The translations under genes and the position numbers were made by a program. The notes under the pieces were generated by a model. It was not told where the DNA came from, ran no database searches, and saw nothing but the letters and a program-made list of their open reading frames with translations. Shown here in pieces: positions 1 to 9,418 of a DNA stretch of 64,000 nt (its first letter is position 1; each line of letters opens with the position of its first letter). Source of the stretch: Bradyrhizobium japonicum USDA 6 (lineage in GTDB: Bacteria; Pseudomonadota; Alphaproteobacteria; Rhizobiales; Xanthobacteraceae); contig NC_017249.1 of NCBI RefSeq assembly GCF_000284375.1, positions 5,372,001-5,436,000 on the forward strand, read 5' to 3'.

Positions 1-75
1 GACAGCGAGCGGGATCAGCGCGAGCAGCCAGAGCGGGCGCAAGAGATGGAAGGACATCGTTGCCGCGTCACGCAT
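1..75 (-). CDS. Membrane VWA/TPR-type protein, N-terminus only (partial)
   Basis: Only the first 25 codons of this minus-strand gene are inside the window. It starts with ATG at 75, and its first 8 bases overlap the end of the preceding VWA gene, so translation is probably coupled. The visible residues are a short polar start and then a hydrophobic stretch with RPLWLLALIPLAV, typical of the first membrane helix of the BatB/BatC-type proteins that follow BatA in bat operons. The identification rests on this helix and on position. Confidence 0.5.
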   Translation of the reverse strand, partial: MRDAATMSFHLLRPLWLLALIPLAV

Positions 76-1531
76 GGCTGACGCTCCGCATCCGGCGCCA
101 CTCGCTGCCGAGCAGGAGCCAAAGCCACAACAGCAGACCGATCGCGATGGCCAGGCCGAACGGCCATTGAAACAGCGGCAGCTTCGGCCGCCATGACAGG
201 GTCTGAAGCTTGGCCGGCGCGAGGCGGTCGATGTCGGCATAGATCGCCTGCAGCTGCGCGCCATCCTCGGCGCGGAAGAAGTGCCCACCGGTGGTGTCCG
301 CGACATGCTGCAAGACGGCGAGGTCGACGCGGTTCTCGCCTGAGGCTGCGGGATCGCCGACCCCGATGGTGTAGACCGTGACATCGTTCTGGCGAGCGAT
401 GTCGGCGGCGTGCTCGGGCGGCACCCGGCTCGCCGTATCGTTGCCGTCGGTCAGCAGGATCAGGAGCTTCTGCTTCGCAGTGCTGGCTGCAAATGTCTTG
501 ATGGCAAGCCCGATTGTATCGCCGATCGCCGTCTGCTGGCCGGCCATGCCGACCCCTGCCTGATCGAGCAATTGCTGCGCCGTCTGGAGGTCTTGCGTGA
601 AGGGCACCTGCACATAGGCCCTGGTGCCGAACAGGATCAGAGCGACACGGTCGCCCTTGCGGCGGGCGATGAAGTCTCTGACCACGCGCTTGACGCCGTC
701 GAGACGGGTGAGCGTCGTGCCGTCCGAGGCCTTGAAATCGCGCTGGTCCATCGATCCCGAGATGTCGATCGCCAGGATCAGATCGCGCGCGGACACCTCG
801 CGCGTCACCGCGTCGCCGACCCATTGCGGCCGGGCCAGCGCCACAACCAGCAGCGTCCAGATGGCCGCAGCCGCGATCATCTGGACGGCGCGGCGTTCGA
901 GCACAACCGCGCCGCGCTGCGGCGTCTGCCCGGTTGCCGCCGCCAACCTGTCGAAGAACGGCACCTGGATCGAGGCCTGCCGCGCCCGGTATGGCGGCAG
1001 CAGCCACCACGCCAGGACCGGCAGCGGCAACAGCAGGAGCAGCCATGGCCAGGCGAACTCAAGCATGATGCCCCCGATCCAGCGGCGCACGAGACGAACC
1101 AGCGATTGCAGCTCGGCGCCATCAGGCGGAATTTGCTGGTAAGGCCCGCTCGCGAGTAGGCGCCCCACGCCGTGAGAAAACTCCTCGCCGCCATAGCTGC
1201 GATCGAGGAAGGCCAGCCATGCCGTACCGACCAGTGGTGCCACTTGCTCGCGCGGAAAGGCCGCGAGCGCCGTTCGCCGCACCAGCAAGGTCAACTTCGA
1301 CAACAGCTCCGACGGCATCGGGTTGCGCGCCTGCTCGATGCTATGAAGCTCCGCGAGCGCTTCGCGGCGATAGCGGTTGACACGGCGCTGATGCGCCACG
1401 CGCCACACGGTAGCGCAGATGGCCGTGAGCAGCAGGGCGATCGCAAGCCTCGCCTCCCAGGTCTGTGGCCAGAGGCTGACCTCGCGCGGCAGCGGAACGT
1501 CGATCAGACCGGCCACGGGGTCGGCAGTCAC
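68..1531 (-). CDS. DUF4381-VWA (BatA-like) fused protein
   Basis: One open frame joins two proteins that are normally separate. Residues 1-155 are a DUF4381 membrane protein (TM helix near residues 26-44); from about residue 156 it is a BatA-like protein with an N-terminal TM pair, a von Willebrand A domain with the MIDAS motif DISGS and a C-terminal TM helix. I chose the GTG at 1531, just after the DUF58 stop, because the upstream extension overlaps that gene. At the junction the minus strand has a run of five G (1071-1075). With six G, the first protein would end in ...RWIGGHHA-stop, and the ATG at 1066 (MLEFAWPWLL) would overlap that stop, the normal arrangement. A 1-base deletion, real or a sequencing error, therefore probably created the fusion. 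The role is in the MoxR/Bat envelope-stress complex. Confidence 0.8.
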   Translation of the reverse strand: MTADPVAGLIDVPLPREVSLWPQTWEARLAIALLLTAICATVWRVAHQRRVNRYRREALAELHSIEQARNPMPSELLSKLTLLVRRTALAAFPREQVAPLVGTAWLAFLDRSYGGEEFSHGVGRLLASGPYQQIPPDGAELQSLVRLVRRWIGGIMLEFAWPWLLLLLPLPVLAWWLLPPYRARQASIQVPFFDRLAAATGQTPQRGAVVLERRAVQMIAAAAIWTLLVVALARPQWVGDAVTREVSARDLILAIDISGSMDQRDFKASDGTTLTRLDGVKRVVRDFIARRKGDRVALILFGTRAYVQVPFTQDLQTAQQLLDQAGVGMAGQQTAIGDTIGLAIKTFAASTAKQKLLILLTDGNDTASRVPPEHAADIARQNDVTVYTIGVGDPAASGENRVDLAVLQHVADTTGGHFFRAEDGAQLQAIYADIDRLAPAKLQTLSWRPKLPLFQWPFGLAIAIGLLLWLWLLLGSEWRRMRSVSHA

Positions 1532-1541
1532 GGATGGAGCC

Positions 1542-2528
1542 TCAGCCAAGGGCCGCCTCCGCCAGGTTATGCGGGGCCGCGCGGCCACGACCGGCCGGCA
1601 GACCACCAAGAAGACGCCGAAGCTGAGCAGCGGTGTCCTCCGCCGCGCTCAGCGGCAGCACGGGAATTCCGAGCTCGCGCGTCCAGTCGAAGATGCTCTT
1701 CAGGCGGTCCCGGGTGAGCTGCGATACGCTCTTGCGGACGCTGTCGCGGCCGACATCGAGCCGGATCTGCAACTCGCCATCGGTCACGGTCATGCTGGCC
1801 GACGGTGGCAGATCGCTTTGCAGGGGATCATGGACCATCGCAGCGACAACGTCATTGTGCCGCGCCAGCGCGGCGACCATATCGCGCGTTGCAGCGTCCG
1901 CGCCGTCGAAATCGCTGATGATGATCACGGCGGCATCGTGCGGTGCCCGCCGCCTTGCATGATCGAGCGCTGTGTTGAGCATCGTCGGCGCGGATACCAG
2001 ACCGCGCCCGACGCCGAGCGCCTGGTTCTGCGTGACGACGGCCGCGAGGATCTGGAGCACGGTTGCCCGGCTACGACGCGCCCTCACCTCGATAAAGTCT
2101 CGATCGTTGAACACGACGGCGCCGACGCGATCGCCGGCGCCGAGCACCCGCCACGCCCCGATCGCTGCGGCCTCGGCCGCCGTCACCGATTTCATCGCAT
2201 GCCGGCTGCCGAAGAACATCGACAGGCGCTGATCGACCACCAGGATCGTCTGCCGGTCGCGCTCCTCGTTGAAGACCCGGATATGCGGCTTGCGCAGGCG
2301 CGCCGTCTCCTTCCAGTCGATCGAGCGGACGTCGTCGCCGGGACGATAATCCCTGATCTCTTCGAAGTTCAGGCCGCGGCCCCGCATGCGGGAGGCAAAG
2401 CGGCCGGACAAAAGGCTATGCACGGGCTGGCGCGGCAGGAACGAAACCTTGCGTCCGCGATATTCGAGCGCGATCAGATCGTGAAGACCGACATAGACAC
2501 CTGGCATATTGGCTGATGTCTCGGTCAT
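1542..2528 (-). CDS. DUF58 domain protein of the moxR/bat operon
   Basis: The 328-residue protein carries the DUF58 signature RDYRPGDDVRSIDWKETAR at about residues 60-78, followed by a degenerate VWA-like fold. DUF58 proteins are partners of MoxR AAA ATPases and are thought to act in envelope protein maturation or metal-cofactor chaperoning. The start at 2528 (MTETSAN) lies 8 bases past the MoxR stop codon position and fits a tight operon; an earlier ATG would lie deeper inside moxR. It is followed 10 bases later by the DUF4381-VWA gene. The exact substrate of this system in rhizobia is unknown. Confidence 0.9.
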   Translation of the reverse strand: MTETSANMPGVYVGLHDLIALEYRGRKVSFLPRQPVHSLLSGRFASRMRGRGLNFEEIRDYRPGDDVRSIDWKETARLRKPHIRVFNEERDRQTILVVDQRLSMFFGSRHAMKSVTAAEAAAIGAWRVLGAGDRVGAVVFNDRDFIEVRARRSRATVLQILAAVVTQNQALGVGRGLVSAPTMLNTALDHARRRAPHDAAVIIISDFDGADAATRDMVAALARHNDVVAAMVHDPLQSDLPPSASMTVTDGELQIRLDVGRDSVRKSVSQLTRDRLKSIFDWTRELGIPVLPLSAAEDTAAQLRRLLGGLPAGRGRAAPHNLAEAALG

Positions 2529-2535
2529 GTCGGCC

Positions 2536-3609
2536 TCAGGCTGCTGCAACCAGCTCGGTGATCTTGTCGATCACCTGATCGGGCGTAACGCCCTGCGACA
2601 CCGCCTCGTAGCTGAGGATGATCCGGTGGCGCAGGCAGTCGTGGATCACCGCGCGCACGTGGTCGGGCGTCACGAAATCATACTCATCGAACCAGGCACG
2701 AGTTCGCGCGCAACGGTCCAGCGCCAGACTGCCGCGCGGGCTGGCGCCGACCTGGATCCATTTGCTCAAGGGCTCGCCATAGCGCCCGGGAAAGCGCGTC
2801 GCGTAGATCACGTCGACCATGTACTTCTGAACGAGGTCGGAGACGAAGATGCCGTCGATTTCGCCACGTGCATCCAGGATCGCCTGCTGCGGGATCGGGG
2901 GCGGCTCCGAGGTGTGGTCCTTCGGTGCCTGCGCGTTCTCGGCACGATTGAGCCGGATGATCTCGCCTTCGGATGCCTCGTCGGGATAGGTGATGACGAC
3001 ATGCATCAGGAAGCGGTCGAGCTGCGCTTCGGGAAGCGCATAGGTGCCTTCCTGCTCGATCGGGTTCTCGGTCGCGAGCACCATGAACAGATCCGGCATC
3101 TTGTAAGTCTTGCCCGCAACCGTGACCTGGCGCTCCTCCATGGCCTCGAGCAGCGCGGACTGCACCTTGGCCGGAGCGCGGTTGATCTCGTCGGCGAGCA
3201 CAAGATTGGCGAAGATCGGCCCTTTCTGAAACTCAAACTGTCCACCATTGTCGGTCTGGACGTAGATCTCGGCGCCAGTCACGTCCGACGGCAGGAGATC
3301 CGGGGTGAATTGCACGCGCGACAAATCGGCGGCGAGATGCTTTGCCAGCGTCTTGACTGCCCGCGTCTTGGCGAGACCGGGCAGGCTCTCGATCAGAAGA
3401 TTACCGTTGGCAAGGAGGCCAATCAGCATGCTCTCGACCAGATGATCCTGCCCCAGGACGGACTTTCCGATCCGCGACTTCAGTTCAAGCACCGCGTCAA
3501 GCGCTGACGAACGCTTCGAACTCTCCGGGCCCGCGGGCCCCCTACTCGTCGTCTCTATCGCCTGCAACTTTCGACACTCCATCGGACGTAGTGCAATCGC
3601 GCGGGCCAT
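2536..3609 (-). CDS. MoxR-family AAA+ ATPase
   Basis: This is the first gene of the bat-type operon and encodes a cytoplasmic AAA+ chaperone-like ATPase. A variant Walker A (SLPGLAKT, about residues 75-82) and Walker B (LVLADEINRAP, 136-146) are visible. They are followed by the MoxR-typical ATENPIEQEGTYALPEAQLDRF sensor region and a C-terminal helical lid. MoxR proteins act with DUF58/VWA partners, which are encoded immediately downstream. At 357 residues it is slightly longer than the usual 320-335; the N-terminal 30 residues look disordered, and the true start may be the ATG ten codons in (3582). Confidence 0.92.
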   Translation of the reverse strand: MARAIALRPMECRKLQAIETTSRGPAGPESSKRSSALDAVLELKSRIGKSVLGQDHLVESMLIGLLANGNLLIESLPGLAKTRAVKTLAKHLAADLSRVQFTPDLLPSDVTGAEIYVQTDNGGQFEFQKGPIFANLVLADEINRAPAKVQSALLEAMEERQVTVAGKTYKMPDLFMVLATENPIEQEGTYALPEAQLDRFLMHVVITYPDEASEGEIIRLNRAENAQAPKDHTSEPPPIPQQAILDARGEIDGIFVSDLVQKYMVDVIYATRFPGRYGEPLSKWIQVGASPRGSLALDRCARTRAWFDEYDFVTPDHVRAVIHDCLRHRIILSYEAVSQGVTPDQVIDKITELVAAA

Positions 3610-3639
3610 GATGCACGGCCCGCGGTGACGATCCGGCGA

Positions 3640-5295
3640 TCAGTTCTTGTTTGGGCCCGCCGCGGTGATCTTTTCCATGACATCGCTAACCGTGAAGCTC
3701 GCCGCCTTGGCCCGTGGCGGGAAGTCCTTGAAGCTTTCGATGTAGCGCGCGACGATGGCTTGGGCCGGCACGAACATGAAGGCGCGATGGGCTTGCCAAT
3801 CCCCGTAAGCGATACTATCGGGCCCGCGCTCGAATGGGTCTGCCCGCAAATTGTAGAGATTTGGTCCACGTAGCTTGGTGAAATTCCCTTGCCAGACCCC
3901 GAGCGGAGTCTTGGGATTGACCTCGGTGTGCTGCTCCATGAACACGACCTTCCAATCCTTGATGCGGAGTGCCATCAAGTCGCCGTCATCACTCCAGTAA
4001 AGAAACTCTTCGCGCGGCGATTTCGGTGCATCGCCCTTCAGGAACGGGAGTAGGTTCATGCCGTCGAGGTGAACCTTGAAGCTCTTGCCGTTGAGCGTGG
4101 AGCCCTTCTTCAGGTTTTCGACGAGAGCACCGTCGCCATTCGCGGCCGCGAAAGTCGGAATGAAATCCTCGTGCGAGCAAATATCGTTGACGATGGTGCC
4201 AGGCTTGATCACGCCCGGCCAGCGAATGAGGCATGGCACCCGGAAGCCGCCCTCCCAATTCGTCGCCTTCTCGCCTTTAAACGGAGTCGCGCCGCCATCC
4301 GGCCATGTGAAGACCTCGGCGCCATTGTCCGTGGTGTAAACCACGATCGTATTGTCGGCGACACCGAGGTCATCGACGAGCTTCAACAACTCACCCACAT
4401 GTCCATCGTGCTCGACCATGCCGTCCGGGTAGACACCGAGACCCGTCTTGCCTTCTGACTCCTTCTTGAGGTGCGTGAAAATGTGCATTCGTGTCGAGTT
4501 GAAGTAGCAGAACCACGGCCTGTTGGCGCGGTGCTGACGGTTGATGAAATCCTTCGCACCCGCCAGGAACTCCTCGTCCACTGTCTCCATGCGTTTGGAG
4601 GTGAGCGGCCCGGTGTTCTCGATCTTGCCGTCGCTCGTCGCCTTGAGGACGCCGCGCGGCCCGAACTTCTTCCGGAATTCCGGATCCTTGGGATAGTCGG
4701 GGTTCTCCGGCTCCTCTTCCGCATTCAGGTGATAGAGATTGCCGAAGAACTCGTCGAAGCCGTGCGCAGTTGGCAGGTGCTCGTCGCGATCGCCAAGATG
4801 GTTCTTGCCGAACTGACCTGTGGCGTAGCCGTAGGTTTTCAGCACGTCCGCCACGCTGGGATCGAGTGGTCCGAGGCCAAGCTCCGCGCCGGGAAGGCCG
4901 ACCTTCGTAAGTCCGGTTCGGATCGGCGATTGCCCGGTGATGAAGGCGGCCCGTCCCGCGGTACAGCTCTGCTGACCGTACCAATCGGTGAAGACGGCGC
5001 CTTCCTTGCCGATGCGGTCGATGTTGGGGGTGCGGTAACCCATGACCCCCATGTTGTAGGCGCTAACATTAAACCAGCCGATATCGTCACCCATGATGAA
5101 GAGAATATTCGGCTTGCGCGAGCCGCCTGCGGGCGATGCGGCCGGCGCGGGTGTCGCCTTCTGTGCCTGGGCCAACGCCTCCGAGGTCAGTGCCGCTGCC
5201 GCCACGATCGATGAGGTTCCGAGAAGCAGGTTTCGACGATCTATCTTTTTTTGAGCCCCGGACTGGTTGTTCTTGTTTTCGAAGTCGCTACTCAT
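3640..5295 (-). CDS. Tat-exported arylsulfatase (type I sulfatase)
   Basis: The 551-residue protein hydrolyses sulfate esters. A twin-arginine signal (DRRNLLLG, residues 19-26, followed by an Ala-rich hydrophobic stretch) sends it to the periplasm. Metal-ligand aspartates lie in MGDDIGW (about 68-74). The sulfatase motif SCTAGR (110-115) contains Cys111, which must be converted to formylglycine for activity. The modifying enzyme is encoded directly upstream with a 10-base gap, so enzyme and activator form a two-gene operon. Tat export of a pre-folded sulfatase fits cytoplasmic formylglycine formation. The natural sulfate ester is not evident. Confidence 0.92.
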   Translation of the reverse strand: MSSDFENKNNQSGAQKKIDRRNLLLGTSSIVAAAALTSEALAQAQKATPAPAASPAGGSRKPNILFIMGDDIGWFNVSAYNMGVMGYRTPNIDRIGKEGAVFTDWYGQQSCTAGRAAFITGQSPIRTGLTKVGLPGAELGLGPLDPSVADVLKTYGYATGQFGKNHLGDRDEHLPTAHGFDEFFGNLYHLNAEEEPENPDYPKDPEFRKKFGPRGVLKATSDGKIENTGPLTSKRMETVDEEFLAGAKDFINRQHRANRPWFCYFNSTRMHIFTHLKKESEGKTGLGVYPDGMVEHDGHVGELLKLVDDLGVADNTIVVYTTDNGAEVFTWPDGGATPFKGEKATNWEGGFRVPCLIRWPGVIKPGTIVNDICSHEDFIPTFAAANGDGALVENLKKGSTLNGKSFKVHLDGMNLLPFLKGDAPKSPREEFLYWSDDGDLMALRIKDWKVVFMEQHTEVNPKTPLGVWQGNFTKLRGPNLYNLRADPFERGPDSIAYGDWQAHRAFMFVPAQAIVARYIESFKDFPPRAKAASFTVSDVMEKITAAGPNKN

Positions 5296-5305
5296 TCGAT
5301 ACTCC

Positions 5306-6316
5306 CTACGTTGCGGCGCTTCCTTCTTTTTCTCGAGTGTCGATAGGTCCGCGCACCACGCACCTGAAGCCGACGTGGCTGGTCGAGGTATCGACCGGCT
5401 CGGCGTGGCGGGCGGCGGGGCGGTAGCGGCGGCAATAGTTCGGCGCGCAGAGATGCGAGCCGCCCTTCAAGACTCTCCGCGGGATGCGGATGTCGGGTTG
5501 ACATGGATCAAAGCTTGCCTCCTCGCGGCCGCCGCGGGGATTTCTGGGAATGCAGCAAGGCTTTGCGGCATCGGCGGTATGCTTTGACGACCACCAGTCC
5601 GAGGTCCACTCCCAGACATTGCCGATCATGTCGTGGAGGCCGTAGCCGTTCGGCGGGAAAGCCATGACCGGCGAGGTACGCTCGAACCCATCCTCGCGGA
5701 GATTCTGGACGGGGAAATTGCCCTGCCACGTGTTGGCCATGTGCTTGCCGCCGGGCATCAGGGCATCGCCCCAGGCGAACTCCTCGCCGTCGAGGCCGCC
5801 GCGCGCGGCGAATTCCCATTCCGCTTCCGTCGGCAGCTCCTTGCCGGCCCAGCGGGCATAAGCGGCTGCATCGCTATAGGAGACGTGTACGACCGGATGG
5901 TCGTCGAGGCCCTTGATGTTGCTGCCAGGGCCGTAAGGATGACGCCAGTTGGCGCCGCGCATGAAGCTCCACCACTGGCTCCAGTCGGCAAGATCGGTAA
6001 TGCGCGGCAGTGGCGAGAACACCAGCGAGCCGGCGTAGAGCATTTCCTTGAGCGCGCCGGGATAATCCTTGGGATTGGGGACGATCTGCGCTTCGGTGAC
6101 GTGGCCGGTGGCGTTGACGAATTGCTTGAACTGCCGGTTGGTTACCGGCGTACGGTCAATCCAGAAACCGTCGACGGAGACGCGGTGGCTCGGCGCCTCC
6201 TCGGGATAATGATGGTCGGATCCCATACGGAAGGTCCCGCCGGGAATGTAGACCATCTCGCCGGTCTTCACGTCGTCCGGCAACCACTCGCAATGATCCG
6301 GATCCGCCCGCAGCAT
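5306..6316 (-). CDS. Formylglycine-generating enzyme (SUMF1 family)
   Basis: This 336-residue SUMF1/FGE-sulfatase-domain protein begins with the family signature MVYIPGGTFRMGSD (about 21-34) and ends in KGGSHLCAPNYCRRYRPAAR (284-303). Both redox/copper-binding cysteines of genuine FGEs are present there (Cys290 and Cys295, spacing C-x4-C), so it should be catalytically competent rather than one of the many SUMF1-like proteins without these cysteines. The product would be formylglycine in the sulfatase encoded next. A GGAG about 8 bases before the ATG at 6316 supports the start. The divergent AraC gene may control the pair. Confidence 0.92.
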   Translation of the reverse strand: MLRADPDHCEWLPDDVKTGEMVYIPGGTFRMGSDHHYPEEAPSHRVSVDGFWIDRTPVTNRQFKQFVNATGHVTEAQIVPNPKDYPGALKEMLYAGSLVFSPLPRITDLADWSQWWSFMRGANWRHPYGPGSNIKGLDDHPVVHVSYSDAAAYARWAGKELPTEAEWEFAARGGLDGEEFAWGDALMPGGKHMANTWQGNFPVQNLREDGFERTSPVMAFPPNGYGLHDMIGNVWEWTSDWWSSKHTADAAKPCCIPRNPRGGREEASFDPCQPDIRIPRRVLKGGSHLCAPNYCRRYRPAARHAEPVDTSTSHVGFRCVVRGPIDTREKEGSAAT

Positions 6317-6825
6317 CGTGGAAACTCCGATACGAGTATTCCACCCGGTACTACGGCGCGGACTTCAGCAGGCGTCGACGAAAGCACATTGCCCGGCATT
6401 CTGGACGCATTGTCTGGTCCCCTCTTCTTGGCGCCAAGGGGGCGAGATGGGTGTCGTAGACTTGCGTCAGCATCTCTCCCTCTTTTGCGCACATCCTTCG
6501 AGCCCGCGGCAACACCATACCGCCATCCCCGCCCCGCGGTCCGCAGAGCTGTCGTCGCCGATATCGCCTAGGTTGAAAATGGTATCCGAAGATTGGATGC
6601 CCGTGATGTGCAGTTTGTGCCAAGACGTCGCGCCTATCGGTGAGGCTTAACGACACATGTCGCGAACTCCTCAATCCACAGCGGTATCTGCGCACAGATC
6701 GCGTCAAATTCGGCGATGATTTACCTCAAAGCGCGAACTCGGCTTGTCGCACCCACTTCGCGTTGTGGTGGTATTCCGCCGCCGCCTGCCGCAGAATTGT
6801 CGCGCTTGAGTAACAGGGTGGAACC
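6317..6825. promoter_or_regulatory. Divergent intergenic region between the FGE-sulfatase operon and the AraC gene
   Basis: This 509-bp stretch separates the minus-strand FGE start and the plus-strand AraC start and shows no convincing coding sequence; short open frames on both strands are Arg/Ser-rich and unrelated to known families. It must contain the promoters of both units. I could not identify a specific operator with confidence. Confidence 0.5.
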
Positions 6826-7818
6826 ATGGGCCAATTGCTTCTGGTTGATTCGCGTAAGCTCGACGGCTTCGAAGGTCTTCACCAGGCCGTTCACGGCTCG
6901 CACGTCGATGTCATGCAGCTGGGGCGCGGGCGATTGCGCGGATCGCTGTCCCATGTCGGAATCGGCGATTTCTCGCTCAGCATCGGCACCTTCAGCGTCG
7001 GCATGCGTACGCAGCGTGTCTCCAGCGACGACAAGCTGATCATCGGGATGCTGCTCGCGGCCGAAGAGCGGGTCACCCACTGGTCCTTCGACATGCGCCT
7101 CAACGACGTGCTCGTGATTCCGCCGCTGCTCGAGCATGACGGAATCTTTCACGGTGCATCCGCTTACGCCGCCCTGCGCTTCGACATCAACGAGGTCGCA
7201 TCGCTATTCGGCGGCGAAGCGAGGCTGAGCAATCCCGAAACCTGGCGCAGGCGCGACCATTTCCGGGCGGACCCCGATAGCGGCGCGATCGCCGCACATC
7301 GTCTGGTCCGGATCATGTCACATCTGCGCACCTACAGGAGCGGCCTGACGCCCTCGACCGCCGATTTCTGGAAGCGATCGATCGTCGAATGCATGGCGGC
7401 CAACGTGATGTCGTCGTTACCGCCCGACGACACCGGCTGGTTGCCTTCGGCAAGGCGGCTGATCCGCCGGGTCGAGGAGTATCTCGACGAGGCCGGCACG
7501 CGCCCAGTGCATGTCTCGGAGATCTGCGCCGCTCTCGGGGTGTCGCGCCGCACCCTCCATCGCGCGTTCCAGGAGGTGTTCGGCTTGGGCCCGGTCAGCT
7601 TCCTCAGACACAAGCGGCTGTGTGCCGTTCATTCCATTCTGCATGAGAGCGTTCCCGGCTCGACGACCGTGGCCGCTGTCGCCATGCAGCAGGGCTTCTA
7701 CGAGCTTGGGCGGTTCTCGCAGTATTACCATGCGATGTTCGGGGAACGCCCGTCGCAGACCCTGGGAGGACGAACTGTCCCTCGCCTGAGGGTTCAGCCC
7801 TCTGGGTATGAATTATAG
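6826..7818 (+). CDS. AraC-family transcriptional regulator
   Basis: A 330-residue regulator. The first ~200 residues form a beta-rich sensing domain with no recognised ligand motif. The last ~105 residues contain the double helix-turn-helix: the first recognition segment is in EICAALGVSRRTLHRAFQE, and the second is in MQQGFYELGRFSQYYHAMFGERPSQTL, which matches the AraC consensus. It is divergently oriented from the FGE/arylsulfatase operon, so it is the natural candidate regulator of sulfate-ester use; this is inference from position. GGTGGA lies just before the ATG. Confidence 0.88.
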   Translation: MGQLLLVDSRKLDGFEGLHQAVHGSHVDVMQLGRGRLRGSLSHVGIGDFSLSIGTFSVGMRTQRVSSDDKLIIGMLLAAEERVTHWSFDMRLNDVLVIPPLLEHDGIFHGASAYAALRFDINEVASLFGGEARLSNPETWRRRDHFRADPDSGAIAAHRLVRIMSHLRTYRSGLTPSTADFWKRSIVECMAANVMSSLPPDDTGWLPSARRLIRRVEEYLDEAGTRPVHVSEICAALGVSRRTLHRAFQEVFGLGPVSFLRHKRLCAVHSILHESVPGSTTVAAVAMQQGFYELGRFSQYYHAMFGERPSQTLGGRTVPRLRVQPSGYEL

Positions 7819-7957
7819 GCGCCTGCTTCGGCCGCGCTGGGGGACAGCTATGGTCCAACTGATTCCCCATCGACTGGTCGACAGATCAGCTGGGCGCGGC
7901 GGTCTTGCGCGATGTTGCGCAATTGCAACACAAGCAAGGCTTTGAATTTGCTGGATT

Positions 7958-8011
7958 TTGGCTCCCCGGGCTGGATTCGAACCAGCGACCATCCGATTAA
8001 CAGTCGGATGC
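7958..8011 (-). repeat. attL: 54-bp copy of the tRNA-Asn 3' portion
   Basis: This segment is identical to 22916-22969, i.e. the tRNA-Asn 3' end through the anticodon stem-loop, and then diverges. It is a tRNA fragment and not a functional gene, because the D arm and 5' acceptor strand are missing. It marks the left boundary of the integrated element. Confidence 0.92.
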
Positions 8012-8176
8012 GTTCTCCCCTCCCAAGTTGTTGAGCTGACTCGGATTTACCGAGAAACGCAGCAAAAATACTACAATACGAGGCTCAATTGCTACCCACC
8101 GCAAACCACCGAACTTCACTTGAATTCACTCCGCTGTGTGTGCATGGTCGTGTGCACGGGATTTGGAGGGCTCAAC

Positions 8177-9418
8177 GTGAAGCAATTGATCAGCAAAACC
8201 ACCGTGGATGCTCTGCCGGCCGGCGCTCTGCTGGTCGATACCAAGATTGACGGCTTCGTTGCCCGTAAGCTGCCGAGCGGAAAGGTCTCCTACGGCTTCC
8301 GGTATCGAAAGAACGGCAAGCAATGGTGGTTGGGGCTGGGTGTTCACGGCCAGAGCGGCACCACGGCCGACACAGCCCGGGCCCAGGCCAAGGTTTTCCA
8401 GGGCCAGGTCGCTGGCGGCAAGGATCCTGGCGCCGCCAAGCTGGCCGAGCGAGAGAAGGCCCTTCAGGCGAAGCAGGCCGCTCGGAACACTGTCGACGCG
8501 GTGCTTGACCAATTCGTCAAGCGGCACGTCGAAGGCCTTCGGAGCGCCGCCACGGTCAAGCAATGCCTCGATGACTACGTGCGCCCGAAGATCGGCAGCA
8601 AATCGATCTACGACCTTAAGCGCCGCGACATCGTGGATATGCTGGACGCAATCGAAGGCAAGGACGGCGAGCTGGCCGTGACCGCGGATCGCGTTCTCGC
8701 CTACGTCCGGAAGGCCTTCAACTGGCAGATGGCTCGAGATGATGAATTCACCTCCCCCATCGTCAAAGGAATGGCCCGCACGAAGCCCGCCGAGCGCGCG
8801 CGCGATCGCATCTTGGCCGACGATGAAATCCGCAGCCTGTGGAAAGCGCTGGGCAGCACCGAGGCCGGCCCCGAGCCGTTCCGCAAGCTGGTCCGCGTGT
8901 TGCTGCTGACGGCGCAGCGTCGGGACGAAATCGGGCTCATGCAGGCGGAGGAAATCGACGGCGACGTGTTTGTCATTCCCGGCGACCGCTACAAAACGGG
9001 TGAAATCAATGCCGTGCCATTAACGACCGCCGCCCGCCAATGGATTGGCGACCGCAAGTCCGGTTACATGTTCTCGGCCACTGAGGGCAAAAGGCCCTTC
9101 AGCGGGTATAGCAAGGCCAAGAACCAGCTCGATGCCGTGATTGCCAAGCAGCGCAAGGCGGACGAACTGAAGCCAATGGCTGGTTGGCGACTGCATGACC
9201 TGCGGCGCACCGCGCGGAGCCTCATGTCCCGCGCCGGCATCAACAGCGACATTGCGGAGCTCGTTCTCGGCCACAAGCTGCCCGGCATCCGCCGCGTCTA
9301 TGACCGATACAGTTACGCCGCGGAGAAGCGCGACGCGCTGGAGAAGCTTGCGGGACTGATTTCGATCATCCTTAACCCACCGGCGGACAACGTTGTGCAG
9401 ATGGGGGCGCGGGCATGA
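8177..9418 (+). CDS. int: Tyrosine site-specific integrase
   Basis: A 413-residue P4-type tyrosine recombinase that would insert and excise the element at tRNA-Asn. The catalytic residues are visible: Arg248 in LTAQRRDEI, His340 and Arg343 in LHDLRRT, His366 in LGHKLPG and the nucleophile Tyr375 in RVYDRYSY. The GTG at 8177 is preferred because GGAGGG sits 6 bases upstream. The frame stays open further upstream, but that extension would translate the tRNA fragment and is artefactual. The gene points into the element, and its stop overlaps the next start as ATGA. Confidence 0.95.
   Translation: MKQLISKTTVDALPAGALLVDTKIDGFVARKLPSGKVSYGFRYRKNGKQWWLGLGVHGQSGTTADTARAQAKVFQGQVAGGKDPGAAKLAEREKALQAKQAARNTVDAVLDQFVKRHVEGLRSAATVKQCLDDYVRPKIGSKSIYDLKRRDIVDMLDAIEGKDGELAVTADRVLAYVRKAFNWQMARDDEFTSPIVKGMARTKPAERARDRILADDEIRSLWKALGSTEAGPEPFRKLVRVLLLTAQRRDEIGLMQAEEIDGDVFVIPGDRYKTGEINAVPLTTAARQWIGDRKSGYMFSATEGKRPFSGYSKAKNQLDAVIAKQRKADELKPMAGWRLHDLRRTARSLMSRAGINSDIAELVLGHKLPGIRRVYDRYSYAAEKRDALEKLAGLISIILNPPADNVVQMGARA

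Noticed and set aside
7958..8176. In-frame N-terminal extension of the integrase
   Set aside because: It translates the tRNA-Asn fragment of attL; a GTG with a good ribosome site at 8177 is the better start. The same peptide appears in a frame at the intact tRNA (22907-23137).
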